Shown piece by piece: positions 27,623 to 35,430 of a stretch of DNA of 64,000 bases; within the stretch, counting starts at the first letter, position 1, and each line of letters opens with the position of its first letter. The position numbers and the translations under genes were made by a program. This stretch comes from an uncultured Muribaculaceae bacterium (lineage in GTDB: Bacteria; Bacteroidota; Bacteroidia; Bacteroidales; Muribaculaceae), in assembly GCA_944320595.1 (NCBI GenBank), contig CALUIB010000039.1, forward strand, positions 1 to 64,000, given 5' to 3'. The notes below the pieces were generated by a model that had not been told where the DNA came from, made no database searches, and saw nothing but the letters and a program-made list of their open reading frames with translations.

Positions 27623-27630
27623 TAAGTTTG
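27623..27630 (+). promoter_or_regulatory. -7 box (TAAGTTTG) of the two-component operon
   Basis: TAAGTTTG matches TAnnTTTG and is 21 nt before the response-regulator ATG at 27652. It supports that start over the in-frame one at 27586, which lies upstream of the promoter. Confidence 0.6.
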
Positions 27631-27651
27631 CATACGAAAAAATTAGGCATT

Positions 27652-28998
27652 ATGGCGTTACAAGGCTCGATATTGGTTGTTGACGACAACCGCAATATAC
27701 GTGTTTCCCTTAAATATTTGCTTGAAGGTTGCTTTACCAAAGTGCTGCTTGTAGATACTCCCGAACTGTTGCCGTCGATGCTACGGCAGGAACAGATTGA
27801 TGTGGTATTGCTCGACATGAACTTTTCTCCGGGGCTGAATACAGGCAATGAAGGCCTTTATTGGCTAAGGGAGATAAAACGCTTGCGGCCTCAAGCGCAG
27901 GTTGTGCTGTTCACTGCCTATGCCGATATTGCTCTTGCTGTTACGGGTATAAAAGAAGGTGCTTTTGACTTTGTGGTAAAACCATGGGACAATGCGAAGC
28001 TAAAACAGACATTGACAGATGCTTATAGACTGGCGAAAGGCAAGAGACACAATGGAAAAAGGATGGAACAAGAGCCTGTCGATGCAATGTATTGGGGAAA
28101 CACTCCAGCGATGGAACGTATTAAGGTGATGACTGAGCGCATTAGTGCGTCGGATGCAAATGTGCTGATTACCGGCGAGAATGGAACAGGGAAAGATATG
28201 CTTGCACGGGAAATTCACCGTATGTCGCAACGTGGTAATAAACAGTTTGTTGCCGTTGATATGGGTGCTATTGCCGAGTCGTTGTTTGAAAGTGAATTAT
28301 TCGGGCACGTAAAAGGTTCGTTCACCAATGCCTATTCAGACCGTGAAGGCCGGTTCGAGGCAGCGGATGGTGGTACATTGTTCCTTGACGAGATTGCAAA
28401 TTTGCCGTATCATTTGCAGCCAAAATTGTTGACAGCGATACAGAAACGAAGTTTTGTGCGCGTGGGCAGTAATGTGTCGCAGCCTACCGATATTCGTCTG
28501 ATTTGCGCAACAAACCGCGACCTTAATGAAATGGTGCGTAAAGGAGAATTCCGTGAAGATTTGTTGTATCGCATAAATACCATTCATCTACATTTGCCAT
28601 CATTGCGAGAGCGAAAAAATGATATTGCGACACTTGCCGATATGTTTGTGCGCAGGTATGCGAACCAGTATGGTCGAGGCGATGTAAGATTGTCTGACGA
28701 AGTTCTCGCTGCACTTGTCAATCATTCTTGGCCTGGAAATATCAGAGAATTGCAGCACGTGATGGAACGTGCAGTTATATTGGCGGACAATGATGGAATA
28801 ATCGCATCGGTGCAAATACAGGATAGTTCAAAGGTAGATACCGCTGTAACAGCGGAATTTATCTCGCTCGATGAAATGGAGCGCAGCATGGTACAGAAAG
28901 CCATAGCGATGAACAATGGTAATTTGTCGCAAGCGGCAGTCCAGCTTGGCATAACCCGGCAGACGTTGTATAACAAAATGAAACGGTATGGGCTTTAA
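27652..28998 (+). CDS. NtrC-family response regulator (sigma-54 activator)
   Basis: A 448-residue enhancer-binding protein. The receiver domain has acidic DD in LVVDDN and the phosphoacceptor D55 (LLDMNF), with the conserved Lys in FVVKPW. The AAA+ domain has Walker A GENGTGKD (from G175), Walker B GGTLFLDE and an R-finger region RICATNRDL-like (RLICATNRDL). The sigma-54-contact loop reads GSFTNA (residues 222-227) rather than GAFTGA. A Fis-type HTH ends the protein (GNLSQAAVQLGITRQTLYNKM). It overlaps the histidine kinase gene by 11 nt and lies upstream of a sigma-54-like promoter at 30412-30427, its probable target. Confidence 0.93.
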   Translation: MALQGSILVVDDNRNIRVSLKYLLEGCFTKVLLVDTPELLPSMLRQEQIDVVLLDMNFSPGLNTGNEGLYWLREIKRLRPQAQVVLFTAYADIALAVTGIKEGAFDFVVKPWDNAKLKQTLTDAYRLAKGKRHNGKRMEQEPVDAMYWGNTPAMERIKVMTERISASDANVLITGENGTGKDMLAREIHRMSQRGNKQFVAVDMGAIAESLFESELFGHVKGSFTNAYSDREGRFEAADGGTLFLDEIANLPYHLQPKLLTAIQKRSFVRVGSNVSQPTDIRLICATNRDLNEMVRKGEFREDLLYRINTIHLHLPSLRERKNDIATLADMFVRRYANQYGRGDVRLSDEVLAALVNHSWPGNIRELQHVMERAVILADNDGIIASVQIQDSSKVDTAVTAEFISLDEMERSMVQKAIAMNNGNLSQAAVQLGITRQTLYNKMKRYGL

Positions 28999-30295
28999 TA
29001 AGATTTTATATTCATTGCCAGTACGTGTCATATTGCTTGCTGGCGGAGGGGCATTAATCTCGGGAGGCGCATTGGAATGGGGTAAACCTGCATTGGTGTG
29101 CGGCATTGTATTAGTGTTGGTCGCAATATTGCTTATGGTAAAAGTGTATGTTGCGATGAAAGAGAGCAGCCGATTGATGCTGGAGTCGATAAAGAACGGA
29201 GATAATACATTTAAGCTGAATAGCAGAGGGATGTATTCATACGAGCGTATATTGCAAGATACTCTTAATCGATTTGGTGAATTGCTTGGGCAGCAAAAGT
29301 TGTTGATGGAACAGCGTGAACATTTCTTCGGTTTGATTTTGGCAAATGTCACAACCGGAATAGTCGTACTTGACAGTAATGACAAGATAATTCAAACTAA
29401 TCCTGCTGTAACAGAGTTGCTGCATTTGCCTGTTTTTACTTCACTGCAACAATTAAACCGATATGGGGATAATTTATCGGACATATTTCGCAACATTGTA
29501 GGTGGGGAAAGGAAACAAGTGGATTTCACCACTGCCACTGGCGATGTTCATTTATTGGTAAAAGCTACAGAGATGCAACTTGGCAATGAACACGTGAAGA
29601 TACTTGGCATCAGCGACATTAAGAATGAGCTTGATGCCAAGGAGCTTGATACGTGGATAAAGCTTACCCGTGTGCTGACCCATGAAATAATGAATTCTGT
29701 TGCGCCTATTGCATCGCTGAGCGGCACGTTCCTTGAAAAAGAGGGCGTGAAATACAGCAATATCGGGGAAGGGTTGCAGGCTATCCATGACACGGCCAAT
29801 GGCCTTATATCGTTTGTAAATAATTATCGGATAATTTCCACATTGCAAAAACCATCTCCGAAACCGTTTTATTTGAAGGAAATGCTTAGTAGCATACAAA
29901 ATTTAAACCTAATACCGCACGAAATAGAATGTTCGTGCAGAATAGAACCGCATGATTTGATGATTTACGCCGACCCCGATTTAATAAGGCAGGTATTGAT
30001 AAACATCTTGAAAAATGCTGTGCAAGCAATAGGTGGGCAAAAAGGAAAAATCCATATAAAAGCGTGTGTATCGGCAAATGGCTGTGTATATGTGTATATA
30101 AGCAATGATGGCCCGATTATCCCTAATGAAGAAGCTGAAACTATATTCGTGCCTTTTTTTACAACAAGGAAGGACGGAAACGGAGTCGGACTATCATTGT
30201 CGCGCCAGATAATGAAGTTGAGCGGAGGAAGTATAAGCCTGCTTGACGCAGGCACCAACGGCTGGAACACTACGTTCCTGCTTGAATTTGAATAA
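28988..30295 (+). CDS. Sensor histidine kinase
   Basis: A 435-residue membrane sensor. Two hydrophobic segments near residues 8-48 with only a few residues between them leave little periplasmic domain, so sensing is likely intramembrane or cytoplasmic. A PAS-like domain spans about residues 105-205 (ILANVTTGIVVLDSNDKIIQTNPAV). The phosphoacceptor is H232 in LTHEIMNS. The HATPase domain shows the N box NILKNAVQAIG and G boxes DGNGVGLSLSRQIM. It should phosphorylate the overlapping NtrC-type regulator. Confidence 0.93.
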   Translation: MGFNKILYSLPVRVILLAGGGALISGGALEWGKPALVCGIVLVLVAILLMVKVYVAMKESSRLMLESIKNGDNTFKLNSRGMYSYERILQDTLNRFGELLGQQKLLMEQREHFFGLILANVTTGIVVLDSNDKIIQTNPAVTELLHLPVFTSLQQLNRYGDNLSDIFRNIVGGERKQVDFTTATGDVHLLVKATEMQLGNEHVKILGISDIKNELDAKELDTWIKLTRVLTHEIMNSVAPIASLSGTFLEKEGVKYSNIGEGLQAIHDTANGLISFVNNYRIISTLQKPSPKPFYLKEMLSSIQNLNLIPHEIECSCRIEPHDLMIYADPDLIRQVLINILKNAVQAIGGQKGKIHIKACVSANGCVYVYISNDGPIIPNEEAETIFVPFFTTRKDGNGVGLSLSRQIMKLSGGSISLLDAGTNGWNTTFLLEFE

Positions 30296-30318
30296 TCCAT
30301 ATTATATGAAAAGACTGA

Positions 30319-30360
30319 AGTGTAAAATAAATTGACGCAAGTGTCTAATTTTTTTACACT
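30319..30360. repeat. Inverted repeat upstream of the sigma-54 promoter
   Basis: AGTGTAAAA (30319-30327) and TTTTACACT (30352-30360) are perfectly complementary over 9 bp. Within the loop is the near-palindrome GACGCAAGTGTC. It lies 52-93 nt upstream of the -24 element and could be an enhancer site for the NtrC-type regulator, or the terminator of the two-component operon because of its T-run. Confidence 0.5.
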
Positions 30361-30411
30361 AATTGATTGTGCTTTGATTTCGATTGGTTGATAACCAGTG
30401 TGTTATAAATG

Positions 30412-30427
30412 TGGCTTGATATTTGGT
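30412..30427 (+). promoter_or_regulatory. Probable sigma-54 promoter (-24/-12) of the export operon
   Basis: TGGCTTGATATTTGGT aligns with the sigma-54 consensus TGGCACGnnnnTTGCW at T, G, G, C, G, T, T, G and the final W, with correct spacing; the -12 GC reads GG. It is 31 nt before the TolC ATG. No TAnnTTTG housekeeping box is seen in 30296-30458. The 5' leader contains an 8-bp inverted repeat ATATTATG/CATAATAT. A sigma-54 activator is encoded immediately upstream. Confidence 0.7.
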
Positions 30428-30458
30428 ATATATTATGGTATAACATAATATCATACAA

Positions 30459-31823
30459 ATGAGAAACAACTTGGCTATATTGAGGATAATATTTGTGGTA
30501 GGGTGCATTGCCATGTGTTTGCAGCTTGGTGCACAGGATATGTGGAGCGTGGATCGGTGTATGGCATACGCCATCGAGCATAACCGCACCGTAAGGCAGC
30601 GAAACTATGAAGTGGATAATTATGAAATCGACCGAATGAATGCCATAGGCAATTTCCTGCCAGGCATAAATGGAAGTTCGTCATTCCAATACAGTTGGGG
30701 GCGTTCTGTCGATCCTGAAACCAATACTTATAATAACATATCGACATTTAATAATTCATATATGCTTGAGGCATCATTGACGGTGTTCAATGGCGGCAAT
30801 ATTGTAAACCAATTACGCAAAAGCAAGGTTGCCCAACTGATGGGAAAAGCGGCATTGGAGGCTGAACAGGATAATACGGCAATAGAAACATTTCAAGCAT
30901 ATATCGATGCACTTTATTATTACGGGTCGGTGAAACTGGCACAAAAGAAACTTGCCGAAAGTGACTCGTTGCTGCGCAAAACACGGCGACAAGAAGAGCT
31001 TGGATTGAAAGGACTTGCCGATGTGGCTCAAATAGAGGCGCAATATGCCACCGATGATTACACGCTTACAAATCAAACTAATTTATACGAGGCTGCAATG
31101 TTAGCACTGAAACAACAAATGAATTTTCCACTTGATGAACGATTGGCACTCGATACTACATTGCTTTATACCAAGGCCATTGACCTGGCATTGATACCGG
31201 GTGACACATCGGATGAAATATTCGGGACCGCACTTGAGCTGAACCCGACTTTACGGAAATCTTGGTATAACAGTGAAGTTTATAGATTTGAGATGAAACG
31301 GTCATGGGCAAATGTGCTGCCCACTGTTTCGGTGTTTGCAGGCATCAAAACATCATATTACAAGATGCTCGGTGGCACTGGCTATCCCGATTTTTGGCAG
31401 CAGTTGCAAAACAATTTTGGGCAGTATGTGGGCATGAGCATAAGCATTCCGCTGTTCAATGGATTCTCGCATGTGAACGCCGTGCGTAAAGCAAAAAACA
31501 ATTATCGCATAGCCGTCGAGCAATACGAGGCGCAAAAGGAGGAATTGCAGAAATTGGTGGCGCAAGCAGTTCTCGATCGTAATGGCTTTTTGAAAGAAAG
31601 CATACAGATGGAGCGAAAAGTACATTCCGATTCTATAGCTTACAGGGTAACCAGACGCAAATTTGAAGAGGGGCTTATGACTTCGCTCGATGTGCAAACC
31701 AGTGCCTCGACCCTGCTTGAAAGTGAGGTTACACTGTTGCGCAGCAAGTTGTCATACGTGCTAAAATGCAGGCTTGTGGATTACTATAAAGGCAATGATT
31801 TGATTAAAGAAAGAAATATTTGA
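30459..31823 (+). CDS. TolC-family outer-membrane efflux protein
   Basis: A 454-residue outer-membrane channel of an export system. The signal peptide ends near LQLGAQ. Two internally repeated TolC units with long coiled-coil helices are evident (SKVAQLMGKAALEAEQDNTAIETFQAYIDALYYYGSVKLAQKKL and the corresponding C-terminal stretch around residues 335-420). ISIPLFNGFSHVNAVRKAKNNYRIA matches the canonical second repeat. First gene of the operon tolC-hlyD-permease-permease-ATPase; the stop is 4 nt before the adaptor gene. Confidence 0.93.
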   Translation: MRNNLAILRIIFVVGCIAMCLQLGAQDMWSVDRCMAYAIEHNRTVRQRNYEVDNYEIDRMNAIGNFLPGINGSSSFQYSWGRSVDPETNTYNNISTFNNSYMLEASLTVFNGGNIVNQLRKSKVAQLMGKAALEAEQDNTAIETFQAYIDALYYYGSVKLAQKKLAESDSLLRKTRRQEELGLKGLADVAQIEAQYATDDYTLTNQTNLYEAAMLALKQQMNFPLDERLALDTTLLYTKAIDLALIPGDTSDEIFGTALELNPTLRKSWYNSEVYRFEMKRSWANVLPTVSVFAGIKTSYYKMLGGTGYPDFWQQLQNNFGQYVGMSISIPLFNGFSHVNAVRKAKNNYRIAVEQYEAQKEELQKLVAQAVLDRNGFLKESIQMERKVHSDSIAYRVTRRKFEEGLMTSLDVQTSASTLLESEVTLLRSKLSYVLKCRLVDYYKGNDLIKERNI

Positions 31824-31827
31824 CATT

Positions 31828-33075
31828 ATGGATATACAAATTGAGAAGAAACGAGGATTGCAAAAGCGGCACATAATCTATATTGTTGTCGGCGTGGTTT
31901 TGCTGTTGGTGGCGTGGATTTTGTTCAAGCCATATTCATCAACGCAGCACGTTGATACAAAATCGATTAGTGTAGCAGAAGTGTCATTCGGAGAATTTAG
32001 TGATTATGTGCGACTTAACGGACAGGTAAAACCTATTTCGGTCGTGCAAATAAGCCCTGAAGAGGGAGGAATTGTACGTGAGAAAGTGGTGGAAGAGGGT
32101 GCATTCGTAAAGAAAGGCGATGTGATATTGCGGCTTAGCAATTCCAACCTTGATTTGCAAATACTTAATGCCGAGTCGGAACTGGCCGAGAAACAAAACT
32201 TGCTGCGGAATACTCAAGTAACCATGCAACAAGACAAATTGAACAACGAGACCGAGCAGGTGCAGCTTGAAATAGACACGCAGCGCAAGCAACGGACATT
32301 CAAACAGTATGAGCGGCTGTATGACGAAAAGCTGATAAGTAAAGAAGAATATCTGCAAGCCAAAGAAGATTATAAATTGGCCGTAAAACAGCACTCGCTT
32401 GTAAATGAACGATTGGTTCAGGATTCGATATATCGCACAATACAAATGGCGCAGATGGAGGAAAACCTTGACAATATGCGGCAAAATGTATTGTTGATAC
32501 GTGAGCGCAAGGACAAACTTGATGTGCGTGCATCGATTGATGGGGAGTTGGGGTTGCTTGATGTGGAGCTTGGGCAGAATATCTCTGCCGGGCAAATGGT
32601 AGGGCAAATCAACGACCTTTCGGGAGTAAAGATAGAAGCATATATCGATGAGCACTATATCGATAGAGTATCTACCGGCTTGTCGGCAGCTCTGGACCGG
32701 CAAGGCAGCCGTTTCAGCTTGAAGGTGCGTAAAGTTTATCCCGAAGTCCGGGACGGGAGATTCCGTACCGATTTGGTGTTTGAAGGTGAAAAGCCTGATA
32801 ACATAAGAATAGGGCAGACTTACTATATCGACCTTCAGCTTGGAGAATCTACCGAGAGTGTGCTAATTCCCAAAGGCACATTTTTCCAAACCACAGGTGG
32901 AAGATGGATATTTGTGGTTGACAAAGATGGCGGCAAGGCTTATCGCCGAGAAATACGCATAGGCCGTCAAAACCCACAATACTACGAAGTGCTCGAAGGT
33001 CTTGAAAAGGGCGAACGGGTAATTGTGTCGGGTTATGAGAGCTTTAAGGATAAAGATATATTGATTTTAGACTGA
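31828..33075 (+). CDS. HlyD/MacA-family periplasmic adaptor
   Basis: A 415-residue membrane-fusion protein with an N-terminal membrane anchor (residues 17-37). The lipoyl half-motif VVQISPEEGGIVREKVVEEGAFVKKGDVILRL is split by a long alpha-helical hairpin of coiled coil (about residues 105-225), followed by a beta-barrel and membrane-proximal domain ending GERVIVSGYESFKDKDILIL. It should link the ABC permeases with the TolC channel. The two ABC permease genes follow after 7 nt. Confidence 0.93.
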   Translation: MDIQIEKKRGLQKRHIIYIVVGVVLLLVAWILFKPYSSTQHVDTKSISVAEVSFGEFSDYVRLNGQVKPISVVQISPEEGGIVREKVVEEGAFVKKGDVILRLSNSNLDLQILNAESELAEKQNLLRNTQVTMQQDKLNNETEQVQLEIDTQRKQRTFKQYERLYDEKLISKEEYLQAKEDYKLAVKQHSLVNERLVQDSIYRTIQMAQMEENLDNMRQNVLLIRERKDKLDVRASIDGELGLLDVELGQNISAGQMVGQINDLSGVKIEAYIDEHYIDRVSTGLSAALDRQGSRFSLKVRKVYPEVRDGRFRTDLVFEGEKPDNIRIGQTYYIDLQLGESTESVLIPKGTFFQTTGGRWIFVVDKDGGKAYRREIRIGRQNPQYYEVLEGLEKGERVIVSGYESFKDKDILILD

Positions 33076-33082
33076 TATTGCC

Positions 33083-35419
33083 ATGAAAGGATTTAAAACT
33101 TATTTTACATTTCTCCGTCGCAATAAGATGTTTGCGGCAATTAATGTCGCGGGGCTTGCCGTGTCGTTCATGTTCATATTGCTGATAGCCGACATGGTTA
33201 CTCGGCAACTTACTGTGGATAGCGATGTTCCCGATGCCGACCGTATCTTCATATTTTCGGCTGACAGTAATGCTTGGGGACATTATCAGTTAGGGTTAAA
33301 ATTCCAAGACAGGTACCCCGAGATTGAAGATTGGAGTGCATACGGAGGGTTAATGGAACTGCTGTGCAAGCAGGCCGACGACAATGAGCTAATAATGACT
33401 GTAAGTTTTGTGAAGAAGAATTATTTTGAATTTTTCGGGCGGAAACTTATAGAAGGCAGGGCAAGCGATGCACTTGTCTCGGATAATAATGCAGTGCTTA
33501 CACGCTCGGCGGCCTACAGCCTCTTTGGCAATGAATCGGCAATTGGGAAAAATATCAGCATTTCAGGTATGCCATTTGTCGTAAATGGTGTAGTTGAAGA
33601 TATTGATAATTCAATTTTTCCTAATCATATACAGGTATTTATTCCTATTGATAATATAAAACACTTTAATTCGTCGGCCGACATTGATGATGTACATATG
33701 GGGAATGCCGGTTCGGCAATGGTATTTTTCAAATATGTTGAAGGTTTCGACCCGTCATCGCGGCTCAAAGATATGGAGGACTACGTAAAGGAGTTCTTTT
33801 GGATATATCAGTATGGCAATGCACACGGGGTTCGAATGACGCCAATGCATGATTTTTATTTCTCAGACATTAGTTCATGGCTTGGCATAATGCAATATGA
33901 TTTTACTAAAGTTGTTATATTTCTCATAGCAGGTATCATAATTCTATTGATGGCCGTGGGGAATTATGTGAGTATGAGCGTTGCGCAGACGGTTTATCGG
34001 GCAAAAGAGATGGCTACACGTCGCCTGCTCGGTACATCGCGTAGCAGTGTGTTTTGGAGAATGATTGAAGAATCGCTGTTGATGACTGTGGTGGCTTTCA
34101 TAGTTGGCCTGTTGCTTGCCAAGGCCGCTGAACCGTATGCCATAAATCTGCTTAATGTGAAACTCGATATAATAGGAGACATAACATGGGTGTCTGCTCT
34201 GTGCTGGGTGGCATTTGTGATGCTTTTATCCTTAGTTTCGGGCTTTATCCCGGCATCGATATTGTCGGGATATAATCCGCTTGAAGTGGTAAAAGGTGGT
34301 TTCCGCCGCAAGACCAAGATGGTGTATCTGCGAATATTAAATGTTATGCAGAGCGGTTTGACCATAGCCCTGCTCGCTTGTTCTATATATTTGGGAATTC
34401 AAATATATAGTGTGTTAAATGCCCCTCTCGGGTATGAATATGGCAATGTACTGGTTTGCCCGACGAATAACATGAGGAACAATTTGACAACATTCCGAAC
34501 CGAGGTGAGCAAGTTGCCTTTTGTGAAGAATGTATCATTTGCACAAGGCACTCCTAATGATGGTGGCAATAATATGACTACTCGAATACAATCAGGCGAT
34601 TCGGCTGTTACATTCAGTTTTCAAATATTCAAAGCCGATTCGGCATTTGTAAAAATATTTAATATTCAAATTACGGAAGATAGGAAACTTGCCAACAGCT
34701 GGAATTCTGTTTACGTCAGCGAAGATGCTTATAAGGACTTGGAAAAATTAGAAGGGAATAAGGACAAATTACCGTTTAATAGCACTATAGCAGGACAGTT
34801 CAAGGATTTCAAGATTAGGTCGATATTGCAGAAAGACAAGCACCCATTGCTGATGCAAGTGTTGCCTACCGACAGTATATGGCCATGGCGAGTATTGGTG
34901 GAGGTGTCTGACGGTGATTTAGGTTACTATAAGCAGCAAATCGACACATTGATTTCGCAAATATATGATTTGCCGATGCTTGACTCACAATGGTATGGCG
35001 ACATGGTAAATGATACTTATCGCGACATAATAAACATGAACAAGGTTATGATTATTTTCACTTGTGTGGCTTTACTCGTGTCCTTGCTCGGGTTGACGGC
35101 CATGAACATTTATATGATTTCACAGCGCAAGCGCGATATTGCCGTGCGCAAGGTATTTGGGTCAACAGCAAGGATAGAGATAGCGTCGCTAATGCATTAT
35201 TCATTGAACTCGATATTAATAAGCCTTGTAATTGCAGTTCCGCTATCGGTAATTGGCATGGCCAAAATTTACGATTTCGTTCCATACGGCGATATGCCTA
35301 CATGGTGGATACCGATTGCCGCATTTGTAGTGGTTGTTGCGGTGTCGCTTGTTTCGGTTTACTTGATAGGTCGCAAAGCTGTTAATGAAAACCCAGTTGA
35401 TAATATAAAAACAGAATGA
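33083..35419 (+). CDS. MacB/FtsX-family ABC transporter permease (first copy)
   Basis: A 778-residue permease without an ATPase domain. It has two repeats of the MacB periplasmic core plus FtsX-like transmembrane module: an N-terminal helix (FAAINVAGLAVSFMFILLIAD), a large periplasmic domain, three helices at about residues 275-400, a second helix at about 420, another periplasmic domain, and three C-terminal helices from about 660. Such mechanotransmission transporters pump substrates from the periplasm through TolC. It is paralogous to the next gene, and they may form a heterodimer. Confidence 0.92.
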   Translation: MKGFKTYFTFLRRNKMFAAINVAGLAVSFMFILLIADMVTRQLTVDSDVPDADRIFIFSADSNAWGHYQLGLKFQDRYPEIEDWSAYGGLMELLCKQADDNELIMTVSFVKKNYFEFFGRKLIEGRASDALVSDNNAVLTRSAAYSLFGNESAIGKNISISGMPFVVNGVVEDIDNSIFPNHIQVFIPIDNIKHFNSSADIDDVHMGNAGSAMVFFKYVEGFDPSSRLKDMEDYVKEFFWIYQYGNAHGVRMTPMHDFYFSDISSWLGIMQYDFTKVVIFLIAGIIILLMAVGNYVSMSVAQTVYRAKEMATRRLLGTSRSSVFWRMIEESLLMTVVAFIVGLLLAKAAEPYAINLLNVKLDIIGDITWVSALCWVAFVMLLSLVSGFIPASILSGYNPLEVVKGGFRRKTKMVYLRILNVMQSGLTIALLACSIYLGIQIYSVLNAPLGYEYGNVLVCPTNNMRNNLTTFRTEVSKLPFVKNVSFAQGTPNDGGNNMTTRIQSGDSAVTFSFQIFKADSAFVKIFNIQITEDRKLANSWNSVYVSEDAYKDLEKLEGNKDKLPFNSTIAGQFKDFKIRSILQKDKHPLLMQVLPTDSIWPWRVLVEVSDGDLGYYKQQIDTLISQIYDLPMLDSQWYGDMVNDTYRDIINMNKVMIIFTCVALLVSLLGLTAMNIYMISQRKRDIAVRKVFGSTARIEIASLMHYSLNSILISLVIAVPLSVIGMAKIYDFVPYGDMPTWWIPIAAFVVVVAVSLVSVYLIGRKAVNENPVDNIKTE

Positions 35420-35430
35420 TATAATAGAGA

